Shown: piece after piece, positions 46,019-57,758 of the stretch
Layout of the letters: each line of letters opens with the position of its first letter
Position numbering within the stretch: the first letter of the stretch is position 1
From: Acheta domesticus
Taxonomy: Eukaryota; Arthropoda; Insecta; Orthoptera; Gryllidae
NCBI GenBank assembly: GCA_031308135.1
Contig: JAHLJT010003656.1
Coordinates: 71,070,984 to 71,134,983, forward strand
DNA: 64,000 bases
Direction: 5' to 3'
The notes under the pieces: model-generated
Database searches by the model: none
What the model was told of the DNA's origin: nothing
The model's input: only the letters and a program-made list of their open reading frames with translations
Program-made: the position numbers and the translations under genes

Positions 46019-47144
46019 TGTGACGTACCGACTGCTCGGGGTCAATCGTGACTTACCCGTGAAGTGGCACGGTACAATAAATTTGTTTGTTTCAGGCAGG
46101 CTCGGGATCTTTTTCGCGAATGTGGACCCTGGGATGTTCGGGGTACAATAAATACATACAGTTTATTATACAACGACAGTTTGAGTGTTTATTCATCTAA
46201 TATCACTATTACACTTTCGAACACTGATCCCCTATACAATGATTACTATGTTTTGGTACCAAAACTTAATACCTTCAATGCTAGCATCATACCTGTTACC
46301 ACCTGGGTCACGTCGCTTCGTTGGGGCCCGGCGCCGATGGTGGCGGCGGCTTCGGCTCCCGTCGCGTGGTCCCGGAGCCGTTCGGCCCCCAGCCGGAGAT
46401 GAGTTGGCAAGTGTTCGCCCCTCACGCTGCTCCACGCGTATATTCTACACTAGTGCATCTAATTAACTTATGCTTGTCCTGACAGTCTGAACTCCAGATT
46501 TGGGTTGTAACTGATTATGCTAAACACGTTACACTATATTACTCTCTGAAGCACCGGTGAAATATCGGTAACCTATACCCACGTGTTCTTGTTCTCCTCA
46601 CGCGTCATCATACAGTTTCATTATGGAAAGTTCCTATACACTGAAAACCCGTCAGACACTGCTTGATCGGTCTCACAAATGATCACTGGTTCAGTCACTG
46701 TCTTGTGCACTACACATTCTATCTTTCTCCAAAACCTACGTTCGCGATGCATGTGCTCACGCTACAGGCGGGTTTCACACTCTTCGGTTACCATACATTC
46801 TATCCGTTGACTTCCCAATGCTGTTCGGTCTGCATCACACTTCTTTAACGGTCCGAAATGTACTACTATGCAAGTCTATTAAGTTATTCAGCACTTAGGG
46901 GTACTTTTCCCAAATACTCGCACCGCTCGCGCACCACCCTCCGTCCGCTAGCGTGGCTTCCGCTCGTCTCCCTTTCTCAACCGACTTCTCGCTGTCCTCG
47001 CCCTCGTGCCTCGCGCTCCACGTGACGCCCCCTTCCCCTCCGTGGTTGCCATGCTGCCTAGTTATGCTCGCGCCGTTTGTATGTTCTCTGGTTGTTGTAA
47101 GTTGAAATGTATCGCGTTTCTATTTAGAGGCGCGGTGCGTTTCA
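46019..47144 (-). repeat. Gypsy LTR, 3' side of the element
   Basis: Begins TGTGACGTACCG and ends GTGCGTTTCA (TG...CA), repeated at 53698-54821. GC-rich frames inside it (46064-46466) are not genes. Confidence 0.93.
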
Positions 47145-47147
47145 TTA

Positions 47148-47165
47148 CCCCCCCTCCCCCCTTTT
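47148..47165 (-). other. Polypurine tract of the Gypsy element
   Basis: On the minus strand it reads AAAAGGGGGGAGGGGGGG, ending 3 bp before the 3' LTR: the plus-strand priming site. Confidence 0.85.
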
Positions 47166-47591
47166 ATTTGGATTTTTCTCCGCAAAATTCAAGGACTTAC
47201 ATTGGTTTTACTAACTTGACACTTGGGGTGCGATGACTCTCCCTCCACAACATGGGTCTCCGCCGATGTCGTCTTAACTCTCCTTGTTTGATGGACATGG
47301 TCTCAGATTGTAAAAATTGTAGTGTCCCACTACTTCTTGGCTTTCATTGACTAGTTTTGGCAACATTGGTGTTTACTATTTGGTCGATGATATATGGTCC
47401 CTCATATAGCGGGAAAAAACTTCGCGTATAATTTTAATTTTGGATTCAGAAACTTTAGGCACGCGTAATAGTACTAGTCTGCCCCTCACTAAATTCATAT
47501 ACTTTCTTCTTCACTTTTGCCTTCCTTTCATCGCCCGCTTGCACCAAATTTTGTAGTATGTGTTCCGACGTTCTCGGTGGTTCTTTCTGGG

Positions 47592-48520
47592 TTATTTCCT
47601 CTCTCTCCAACGCATACAGTATATGGGGGTGGTTTCCTTTGAAAATGGGCTTCCCATGGTGTCATCCCAAATACTATCATGCGGAATCTGGTTCAACCAG
47701 CGATTAATGTCAGGTATCAATTCATTCCACTTCCCATGGTTCTCACTGCAATACGTCCTAAAACAAATCTTGATAATTCTTTCATTATTCTTTCTGATGG
47801 GTTTGATTGCGGGTGTCTTATCGTTGAATAGATAGGTGTCGCCCCCATGTTTTGGATACCTTCTTTCCACCTCTCGCTTGTAACATCGTTCCGTGATCGG
47901 ACAATATTCTTATGAATGATCCCGCACATTGCATGAATCTTTTCACTAATTTTAAGCGAATTTCTTGAATTGATTTTGTTTACTGGGTATACCTGGACAA
48001 ATTTTGAAAATACGTCCAAAATTACAAAAATGTATTTATTTCCCTTCGTCGTACGAGGTAAACGGTCCGTATGCATCCAGGGCGGCCAGCTCATTCTTCT
48101 CTCTTGGGATGATATGCTGCATTGGCCCGTCGTAGTTTGCGATTAGGGGTATTTAGCCTTGAGGCATGTGATACACGAACTTATCGATCTTCTGATTTGT
48201 CTTCTCATCCCCTTCCAGTAACAGAGGGATTGGATTGTTTGAAAAGGTTTTCTTAGCGCCAAAGTGTGCTAGTGATGTGTATGTACAAATGTAATCAGTT
48301 CACCGTACAGTCTCGGGGAATCCAAATCCTCCATATCTCTGGTTCTTCCTTGGTTTTGATCAATACCGCTCCCTGCACTACTTTCCAGCGGTGTTGTCTT
48401 CTTCTCAGTGCTTCTATGTCTTCGTCGTCTTCATCTAATTGTCCTTGTTTGAATCGTTTTAACCCCGTGAATTTCATCGTCCCTTTCTTGTAAAGTGACC
48501 AGATCGTTCCAATCAAATAA
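47592..48520 (-). pseudogene. Gypsy integrase, broken
   Basis: The minus strand gives NKYIFVILDVFSKFVQVYPV after M-H-T-D-R-L-P (first catalytic Asp region, about 48060-48070). It then reads GATPIYSTIRHPQSNPSERI, the segment before the catalytic Glu (P-S-E-R), and, in another frame, KWNELIPDINRWLNQIPHDS. This is the DD-x35-E integrase core and its C-terminal extension. The frame changes near 47870-47717 split the core, so it is not functional as read. An upstream piece at 48295-48516 fits the region between RNase H and integrase. Confidence 0.85.
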
Positions 48521-48777
48521 TGGTGACCTGGATATACCTAAATCAATCGCCATTACTTGAAACTCTCTTGCGTTCGCAGTGTCTCAGCCTCCCTACCCGG
48601 CTCTTTACGGCTTAGTAAGTCCGGCAAGTGGTTGTTGATTCCCCTACAATGTTCAATGTCAAAGGAATATTCCTTGCAGGGCTATCACCCATCTGTGTAG
48701 CCTATCATTCTGCAAAGTGACATCTACTCAAGAACGTTAATGCCTGGTGGTCTGTACGCACTTTGAAGTGCGACCTT

Positions 48778-50187
48778 TCAAGTATGGCTTAAAATTTTGA
48801 TATTGCCCACACTAACAGCGTTTGCTTCCTTTTCTGTTGCTGAGAACCGTAATTCGGGTCCCTTCTGGTTCGGCTGATGATGGACACTATTTTTTCTTGG
48901 CCCATCGAACACTTGATATAGCATGGCCCCAATTCCAAAGTCGCTACTGTCGGTTTGTACGATACATGTTTTAGAAAAATCAGGATGGGCTATAAAACAA
49001 CTATTATAGAACATGTCCTTGAGTCTGTCAAATGCTTCTTGGTATTCGTCGTTCCATTTCCATTTCTGACCCTTTTTCAGTAATTGGTAAAATGGGTACA
49101 TAACGTCTGCAAATTGTGGGCAAAATCTTGAATAGTAGTTGCAGGTGCCTATGAGTCGACGCACCTGCTTAACTGTTCGAGGTGGTGGGCAAGTTCCGGA
49201 TTTCTTCCGCGGTCTCTGGTTTCATGCTGATCCCCTCAGTTGATATAACATACCCGAGAAACTCAATCTTTTTAGTGAACCACGTTGACTTCTTCCAGTT
49301 GAGCACCAAATTATTTCTTGTAAAATCTGGAACAGTTCTTGCAAATCTTGAAAATGTTGATCGATGGATCCTGCCTGCACGACAATATCGTCCACATATG
49401 TCGTTACTCGGTTCGGCATCCTCCTTGTATAATCTGGTCTACACATCGAATCAGTGCTGCTCCGCTGTTTCGTAACCCAAACGGTACTCTACCAAAATAC
49501 GTAGCATATCCCTTCAATGAAAATCCAGTATATTTCTGGTCTTCTTCGGCCACCTTCATCTGCCAGTAGGCCTTGCTGAAGTCGGTGCTCGAGAAAATGA
49601 TGCTTCCCCAAATCTCTGTAGTGCTTCTTCTACTGATGGTGGTGCATCCCTAAATGGTAGTGTCACTGCATTTAGTCTCCGAGCGTCTAAACATAACCGT
49701 AATCCTCCGTCCTTCTTTTTCACAAATTACCATAGGATTCGTGTACGATGTTTTTTCTTTCTTAATGATACCATCGTTCACCATAGATGCTAATAACTCC
49801 GCTACTTGTTGTCTCAGTGCGACTGGTATTGGGTAATTCCGTTGCTTGAATGGAGTGTAGTCCGTAAGTTGAAATACGGAATTCAAACCCCTTGATTGGC
49901 TCTCGATTCTTCTGAAATACTTTCTTGTTTTCTATTAATATTTCTAACAGTCTGGATCTCTGCTGATCTTCCAGTGCTTCTGCCTGGTTGACTTGTTGTC
50001 GTAGTTTTTCTTCTATTCCCTCTTCCGATAATACGCCCGTACATGCTTCAAATTCCTCTTCCTTCCCCATATCCATCTCGATTCTTTGGTATCCTAGTTC
50101 TATCACTTTGCGGTCGAGGTCAATAATCGCCCGTTGTTCAGATAAGAGTCTGTCCCTATGATCGTTGGATATAATAAATTTCTTCAC
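48778..50187 (-). pseudogene. Gypsy reverse transcriptase/RNase H, broken
   Basis: In order on the minus strand: a linker ending RLLEILIENKKVFQKNREPI, then FQLTDYTPFKQRNYPIPVAL and SYTNPMVICEKEGRRI (RT fingers), then YVDDIVVQ at about 49376-49398 (catalytic Asp pair), then MRRLIGTCNYYSRFCPQFAD (thumb and connection) and VQTDSSDFGIGAMLYQVF (start of RNase H; T-D-A-S is usual here). At least three frame changes separate these blocks. Confidence 0.9.
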
Positions 50188-50231
50188 GACTAGAAGCTAC
50201 TATCTCGTACGCCTGGTCGCCGATTTCAGCT

Positions 50232-50525
50232 TTAAACATGATTTGTTTCGTAATAGGGCTTGACCTTCTTTTGAGTTGCTCCTATCACGAATGCCCTATT
50301 CATGGGCAAGCACATTACTTGCTTTCCTTTCGCAATTAATTCATTATAAAATTCTTCTGATACCACTGTTGTAGTACAACCAGTGTCGACCAGTGCTTCT
50401 GTTACCACCCCCTCACATTCTATTTTGATCGTGGGACATTTTCTCATGCGAACTTCCGAACTTTTCTTCCTCTGCCACGGTTGTGATTCATAAGATACCG
50501 ACCGAATCGTGTTGATAGGGACCAC
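50232..50525 (-). pseudogene. Gypsy aspartic protease domain
   Basis: A 97-residue open frame with EALVDTGCTTTVVSEEFYNE. D-T-G is the retropepsin catalytic motif; it is followed by the usual hydrophobic strand and later I-G-A. It would cut the Gag-Pol precursor. Here it lies in a different frame from the flanking gag and RT pieces. Confidence 0.85.
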
Positions 50526-50527
50526 AT

Positions 50528-52348
50528 TCAGTTCTTCCTTCCTTGTGCCGTAATGGGGTCGCCTGTCATCACGGACTCTATCTGTTTAAAGATGTTCCCT
50601 GTCCTCCACTTGGGCCAGGCCGTGCTGATTGATTGGGCGTCCCTTGGTTCGTTCCTCTCTCTTCTTCTCGACGGTTGGGTCTTGTCCTCTCCATTGCGGT
50701 CTTTGATTATTCTGTTCCGATTGCCCCCGACTTCCTGTCTCATGTCGTATCCATTGGTTGTCTGCTCCACCACCGTTCCTTGTCTACTGGCTGGCTCCAT
50801 GCTCAGGGTGTTCACATTTCCTTCCCTCTTGTTCTTCGGGGCATTAGCAAAAGTTAGGTCATACCCTCCTAGTGCGTTCATGAAACTTTATAGATTGGTG
50901 TGGTTCGCACTTCGTAAATTGTTTTGGATCGACACAGGAAACTGGCGCGTCAATAGACATATGATTTCTTGATCATTCATTGGAGGGCGTAGTGTTTTAA
51001 CAATCTCCAACGCGTTGCGTTGCGTATTCCCGCATGGTTCCCATCGACTGGTTATATACCCATTCATCAGATTTAACTTTACATTCATTTGAATCTCGTC
51101 GTTCCAGTACCGCTCGTAAAACCGGTCTTGAAATTCCTTCAATGTCTCCGGAAATGCATCGAATGTGTCAGCCCACGTTCGTGCATTTCCATCCAGCATC
51201 AGGTATAGGAATTGGACCTTGCATCTTTCCGATGTGTTGATCACGGCTAGATGTCGTTCTGCTGCTCGCATGAATGCACAGGGGTTTACTCGACCATCTC
51301 CCGAAAACTTTAGTGACTTTGGGGGCGTGAACGTTGGTATTCCACCCGTGATGATTGGCATTATCCGACATTCTTTAATTAGTTCCACATCGGACTGCAA
51401 GGATGATACTTTTCTTCGCATATTCGGATGTTTCCCTTTATTTCTTCCTTGATCGATTGCTGAATCGTTCTTGTGTCTTCTTCCCTCCTATGCACCTCGT
51501 TCTTGACTTGAGTCTGGATATCGCCATTTGCTCTCCACTGTTCGGATCTCCTCTCGAAATTGACCTTGTACCCCCTGGATTTTCTTGTCCTGTACGGCAA
51601 TCTGACTATTTTACTTGGTGATGTAACAGAGTTTCCAATTCTCCGCTTATTTGGCTTATCTTAGACTTCAGTTCCCCCTTCTGTTCCGAAAATTTCTCTA
51701 AATCCACTGATCTTGGGCTTCCACTCGTTTCGCAAGTTTAGACACTTCATTCTTTGTTATTTCGACTCGTTGATCGAGGGATTCTACTTGTCCTCTAATC
51801 TCGTCTCGTAACTTGTTATACCGTTCTTCAGCTCTCCTATCCTGTTCTTCAATTTTTCCATTCAGTTCTTCAATCTTTTGTTCGGTCTTTTTGCCCTGTT
51901 CCGCCGATTTCTCAATTTTTTCTTCAATCGCCTTTGCTGCGGCTTTCTGTTCTGTCATTATTTGCCCACTCAATTCCCCAATCTTACTATCTAGTGTTTT
52001 CATCATATCCCTTTTTTGATCGTCCATTGCCTTCAATATCGTTTGTAATATGTCTGTGGAAATATTTGTTCGATCCTCCCGATTTGGGTTCCCTGCTGCC
52101 TGGTTCATCGGTGTTGATGTGACTTGTACTTCTTCGGTAAAACAGTCGCCCGACGAGTCGTCCAATTTGCTTCCGAATCCGGTATCCCCATTTTCCAGGA
52201 ATGTACTTCCACCTATTCCTTCATCCGCGTCTCCTCCACGCTCTATCTTTTCCTCCCGCTCTAACGTCGCTTTCTGAGCCTCCATCTTGCTACCGCCAAC
52301 TAAACTTCCGCCCCCAATTACTTCGTAGCGTTCACTCATTTTGTCCAT
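50528..52348 (-). pseudogene. Gypsy gag region, frameshifted in three pieces
   Basis: Begins at 52348 with MDKMSERYEVIGGG. The first 216-residue frame (51698-52348) is an acidic N-terminus followed by a long coiled coil (KIEELNGKIEEQDRRAEERY, then heptads to the end). Another frame then gives 51379-51600. The capsid-like core (50888-51421) has PKSLKFSGDGRVNPCAFMRA and ARTWADTFDAFPETLKEFQD, typical of the retrotransposon gag domain. The last piece (50528-50881) is basic and Gln/Arg-rich, as for RNA binding, with no CCHC knuckle. Confidence 0.85.
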
Positions 52349-53680
52349 CTACTGTAAAAAGTTTCCGTACCAGCAATGCTACTACCACTAGCTTATCTAC
52401 ACTCTCACTAATGCTGTAATTATTCGCAATTCTACTAATCTGATCCCCCAAGTAATTGTACTACAACAATGCCTTAGCAATGATTCTGAACATTCACTAT
52501 ATTCACTGTTCGTTTTAACTTTTGCATGAAGACCACATTTGCATAATCTACTATGTGATCGACCCAATTCCTTATTACACGATTACTGCCTATAATATCA
52601 AATACACACTCTTTATAATTAAGTTCTAACATCAACTATGCACATAAATTCAATACCCAAATACTCTTCATAAACACATCACATGTATCAAATACTGCAA
52701 ATAACCCTTCTAGTAAGTTCCTGAAAATAATAACATCAATACCCTCAACACTCTGCAAAACTGCTATAATAATTCACAATCAAATTTCACACACTCCTAG
52801 CACTTCCCTCAGTAATACATAAACATACAATTTGTTACTTCATAATCTTACCCACAAAATTTCAACGATACAACTTATTTTCCTTAACATTGAATTATTT
52901 TCCCTTGACTTTAATCTATATTGTCATTTGCACACGTATTTATTCCCACAGATATTAAAATAATACACACTGTATTTCTTTTACACATATATAATGGTTA
53001 TGCTACACACTGTTTTCTAAATTGACTAATTACACAATTAACAAAATAATATTTACCTTCACAATTACTATTGTATGTAAATTCTCTACATTTGCTCTAT
53101 ACTTCCTCAACAAACATTTAATTTTACTCAATGAACAATAAACCACTACCCGTACCCACTATATTATTCCAATCTTTCTGTTTATCAAAACTGCTATGTA
53201 TTCTAACATTTTCCATATGTCGTTGTTAATACAAGACTTATTAATTGTATTTCCCAAATGATCACTTACACATACACACTGTATTAGTGTAACTTTTGTG
53301 ATCACTAAGTAATTATTATATCTTTACACTTGCTACACATATTTCTGCCCATGCACATGTTATTACAGTTATTCCCCACCAAACAATAAATTCTTGCCCC
53401 TGTCTACAAATTGTTTTCAACTCTACTTTGTTATACCATTATACTACATCAACACAATATTTTATATTCCCCCAATTATAAATTTTCCCTTCCAACATTA
53501 CTTTTTATAACTGCTTGCACGTTTTTACAATTACTAATAACTACCATCTAATAACTCAATACACTACAAACATTTTTTTTTATACGGTATTATCTTTCAA
53601 ACTTGATTTTACTCACACTGTGACTTTCCAATGTTTGGTTACATTTGCCAGGGCCACATTTCTTAAATACGCGAGTACAA
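52349..53680 (-). other. Long untranslated leader of the Gypsy element
   Basis: About 1.33 kb between the primer-binding site and gag, very AT-rich, cytosine-rich and G-poor on the plus strand (so C-poor on the sense strand), with no coding frame. Confidence 0.7.
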
Positions 53681-53695
53681 CCTGTTCAGGCGCCA
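53681..53695 (-). other. Primer-binding site of the Gypsy element
   Basis: On the minus strand TGGCGCCTGAACAGG starts 2 bp after the 5' LTR. It differs by one base from the familiar lysine-tRNA-type site TGGCGCCCGAACAGG. Confidence 0.8.
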
Positions 53696-53697
53696 AT

Positions 53698-54821
53698 TGT
53701 GACGTACCGACTGCTCGGGGTCAATCGTGACTTACCCGTGAAGTGGCACGGTACAATAAATTTGTTTGTTTCAGGCAGGGCTCGGGATCTTTTTCGCGAA
53801 TGTGGACCCTGGGATGTTCGGGGTACAATAAATACATACAGTTTATTATACAACGACAGTTTGATGTTTATTCATCTAATATCACTATTACACTTTCGAA
53901 CACTGATCCCCTATGCAATGATTACTATGTTTTGGTACCAAAACTTAATACCTTCAATGCTAGCATCATACCTGTTACCACCTGGGTCACGTCGCTTCGT
54001 TGGGGCCCGGCGCCGATGGTGGCGGCGGCTTCGGCTCCCGTCGCGTGGTCCCGGAGCCGTTCGGCCCCCAGCCGGAGATGAGTAGGCAAGTGTTCGCCCC
54101 TCACGCTGCTCCACGCGTATATTCTACACTAGTGCATCTAATTAACTTATGCTTGTCCTGACAGTCTGAACTCCAGATTTGGGTTGTAACTGATTATGCT
54201 AAACACGTTACACTATATTACTCTCTGAATCACCGGTGAAATATCGGTAACCTATACCCACGTGTTCTTGTTCTCCTCACGCGTCATCATACAGTTTCAT
54301 TATGGAAAGTTCCTATACACTGAAAACCCGTCAGACACTGCTTGATCGGTCTCACAAATGATCACTGGTTCAGTCACTGTCTTGTGCACTACACATTCTA
54401 TCTTTCCCCAAAACCTACGTTCGCGATGCATGTGCTCACGCTACAGGCGGGTTTCACACTCTTCGGTTTACCATACACTCTATCCGTTGACTTCCCAATG
54501 CTGTTCGGTCTGCATCACACTTCTTTAACGGTCCGAAATGTAATACTATGCAAGTCTATTAAGTTATTCAGCACTTAGGGGTACTTTTCCCCAAATAACT
54601 CGCACCGCTCGCGCACCACCTCCGTCCGCTAGCGTGGCTTCCGCTCGTCTCCCCTTCTCAACCGACTTCTCGCTGTCCTCCCCTCGTGTCTCGCTCCACG
54701 TGACGCCCCCCTTCCCCTCCGTGTTGCCATGCTGCCTAGTTATGCTCGCGCCGTTTGTATGTTCTCTGGTTGTTTAAGTTGAAATGTATCGCGTTTCTAT
54801 TTAGAGGCGCGGTGCGTTTCA
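53698..54821 (-). repeat. Gypsy LTR, 5' side of the element
   Basis: Direct repeat of 46019-47144, ending TTTCA before the AT run. Confidence 0.93.
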
Positions 54822-54880
54822 ATATATATATATATATAATATATATAATATATATATATATTAATTATATTATTATACAC
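54822..54880. repeat. (AT)n microsatellite, right side of the Gypsy insertion
   Basis: Continuation of the AT tract interrupted by the element. Confidence 0.9.
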
Positions 54881-56758
54881 CCAAACTGAATCTCTCGGTC
54901 TAGATTTCCTCAGATAAGCCTCATTGCAAATCTCTTTGCAACGTCTAACGACCCGAAGTATAAATGCTGCAATTTAAGGCAATGTTAACGTCCACCATAC
55001 GATATCCTTAATTGCGTCTTTTGAGTGAGGTGGGTAGGTGAGCGGGCGAATGTCGGGGCAACTGTGACGCCTGGCGAGCTGTGACACCGCCGGCCCGGTT
55101 TACTTTACAGCAAGACCACCATCAAACCGACAGGCGACACCGGCGGACAGACAGACCTGGAGACTTTTAAAACACGCATATACTTTTTCGATATTGGCGC
55201 AACATTTTTGCAATTTGCAAAGTTTATTGGGGTTTAATGATTTGAATTTCATGGATGTTGTTGTCGTCGAAATGATCTGTAATTCCAAAAAAATATTGTT
55301 GAGGAATATTGTAACGAGTGCAGTATTAAGAGTTATTTCATGTAATTGTATTTATAAAATATAAAAAATATTGTACCAAACTACTTTTAAATTCACTTTT
55401 ACAACATAGAGAGTTTTTTGTCATTTTTCTTACTTATTTCGTTGTTGGTTCATTACGTAATAATATTTTACATTCTCAGTAAATCTTATTCGGATTCTTT
55501 CTTGTGGTAACTAGAATTCAAGTGATATTTTCCAGATTCTCAAAATACGTAGAATTATTAATGGATTTAATATTCGAAGAATTATTTACACAGCCTCATA
55601 GGATTCAAATTCAAGAACATTTCCAATTGATTCTTCTTCTATTAAAAATGTTTTAATGAATTCAACCTTCTTTTAATCAAATCTTCTCTTATCCGTTGCT
55701 TGCAAGTTTTGGGTGAATGCTGTATTGTCAGTCGTCAGGAGTTTCCTTATTATAGAAAGACGATTCGAGCAGAAACTTGCGACAATAAAACTTCTTGGTT
55801 TCCCATTGAGTTTTATGCTTCAGTGATCCCATGAGTGCATATTGCTCTTCAATGCACCTTTGCTTGATGACTAATTGAATCAAAAATTACTAGTGAAAAG
55901 TATCTCCTGGCTGAGGCTGAGTCAGAAACATCTGTGTGACTGTGGAGTGTCGATGATTCCCTCACTCACGTGACTCAAAGACTTGTCGATCACTCTCGGA
56001 ATTATAGTTGAGATTTTCGGTAGCTTGACTGTCAGGAAAAACACAAAATCTTATGAGAAAAGCGGAAAAAAGTTGTCACGCTGGTGCTTTAATGGCGAGC
56101 TTATTTGTAATGAACGAATGTTGGCTTCAGAAGAGTATCAACGAGATCTGGTATATCTCATTTTAATGTTCTAAGTTTCGCAACTTCTTTAAGATTTTTC
56201 AAATGTATCATGACGTACTGCTTCTTCTGCAAATACGATATATTTATAGGTTTTTTAAATTCTAAATCTTAAAAAAAATAATTTACTTACTGTTCTGTCA
56301 TTGCCGTATCTTTTGATGATCTGCCAATACCCTCTTGTAAGGGCTTCTGGATACTACTGAAGACGTTTTGAAAAAGTTTAGTGTCTTGAATGAGATCACG
56401 ATTCGACTTTTGTCCGTGGGGAAGAAAAGGAATTAGTCGAGAGTTTTCTCAAGTTTCATCTTTTTCTTCTCCTTGTTTCTTCTCTATAATTGTGCAAATC
56501 AACATCAACAATCATCCATTCATTTTTTGCATAACAATGATGCACATCTGTACAGAACAATACGTTATGCCATGGAAAAAACTTCCGGTAAAATATCCGA
56601 GAAAATACTTCCTTTGCATTGTCTCTGTGTACAACATGAGAGTGGATCGAAGAAAGATTTCAGCCACTTTCGTCGTCAATATAACTTTGAACTTTAAAAT
56701 ATCTGATACATTATTTCTCCTGTTCAAATGTATTCCTCAACCTTATTCCGATAGGTAG
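54881..56758. other. No gene seen
   Basis: AT-rich apart from a GC-richer patch at 55020-55110. The open frame 56390-56758 and its opposite-strand shadow show no domain, signal peptide or splice context. Contig 2 ends here. Confidence 0.5.
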
Positions 56759-57758
56759 NNNNNNNNNNNNNNNNNNNNNNNNNNNNNNNNNNNNNNNNNN
56801 NNNNNNNNNNNNNNNNNNNNNNNNNNNNNNNNNNNNNNNNNNNNNNNNNNNNNNNNNNNNNNNNNNNNNNNNNNNNNNNNNNNNNNNNNNNNNNNNNNNN
56901 NNNNNNNNNNNNNNNNNNNNNNNNNNNNNNNNNNNNNNNNNNNNNNNNNNNNNNNNNNNNNNNNNNNNNNNNNNNNNNNNNNNNNNNNNNNNNNNNNNNN
57001 NNNNNNNNNNNNNNNNNNNNNNNNNNNNNNNNNNNNNNNNNNNNNNNNNNNNNNNNNNNNNNNNNNNNNNNNNNNNNNNNNNNNNNNNNNNNNNNNNNNN
57101 NNNNNNNNNNNNNNNNNNNNNNNNNNNNNNNNNNNNNNNNNNNNNNNNNNNNNNNNNNNNNNNNNNNNNNNNNNNNNNNNNNNNNNNNNNNNNNNNNNNN
57201 NNNNNNNNNNNNNNNNNNNNNNNNNNNNNNNNNNNNNNNNNNNNNNNNNNNNNNNNNNNNNNNNNNNNNNNNNNNNNNNNNNNNNNNNNNNNNNNNNNNN
57301 NNNNNNNNNNNNNNNNNNNNNNNNNNNNNNNNNNNNNNNNNNNNNNNNNNNNNNNNNNNNNNNNNNNNNNNNNNNNNNNNNNNNNNNNNNNNNNNNNNNN
57401 NNNNNNNNNNNNNNNNNNNNNNNNNNNNNNNNNNNNNNNNNNNNNNNNNNNNNNNNNNNNNNNNNNNNNNNNNNNNNNNNNNNNNNNNNNNNNNNNNNNN
57501 NNNNNNNNNNNNNNNNNNNNNNNNNNNNNNNNNNNNNNNNNNNNNNNNNNNNNNNNNNNNNNNNNNNNNNNNNNNNNNNNNNNNNNNNNNNNNNNNNNNN
57601 NNNNNNNNNNNNNNNNNNNNNNNNNNNNNNNNNNNNNNNNNNNNNNNNNNNNNNNNNNNNNNNNNNNNNNNNNNNNNNNNNNNNNNNNNNNNNNNNNNNN
57701 NNNNNNNNNNNNNNNNNNNNNNNNNNNNNNNNNNNNNNNNNNNNNNNNNNNNNNNNNN
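56759..57758. other. Assembly gap, 1,000 N
   Basis: Exactly 1,000 N, a placeholder join. Confidence 1.

Larger units (their letters stand above)
46019..54821 (-). mobile_element. Ty3/Gypsy LTR retrotransposon, 8,803 bp, frameshifted
   Basis: Two direct LTRs (1,126 and 1,124 bp) flank gag, protease, RT/RNase H and integrase in the minus direction. Integrase comes after RNase H, the Ty3/Gypsy order. A primer-binding site and polypurine tract sit at the expected places. About eight substitutions between the LTRs are visible by eye (under 1%), so the insertion is young. The target was an AT microsatellite, with ATAT on both sides as the apparent target-site duplication. Several frameshifts between domains make it unable to move by itself, if they are real and not base-calling errors. 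No envelope gene is recognised. Confidence 0.93.

Noticed and set aside
46064..46466. GC-rich frames of 93-112 residues with Arg/Pro/Ala
   Set aside because: They lie wholly in the LTR, are repeated with frame differences in the other LTR (53645-54085), and have no domain.
56390..56758. 122-residue frame at the end of contig 2
   Set aside because: It runs into the gap, has an equally open opposite strand, and shows no recognisable feature.
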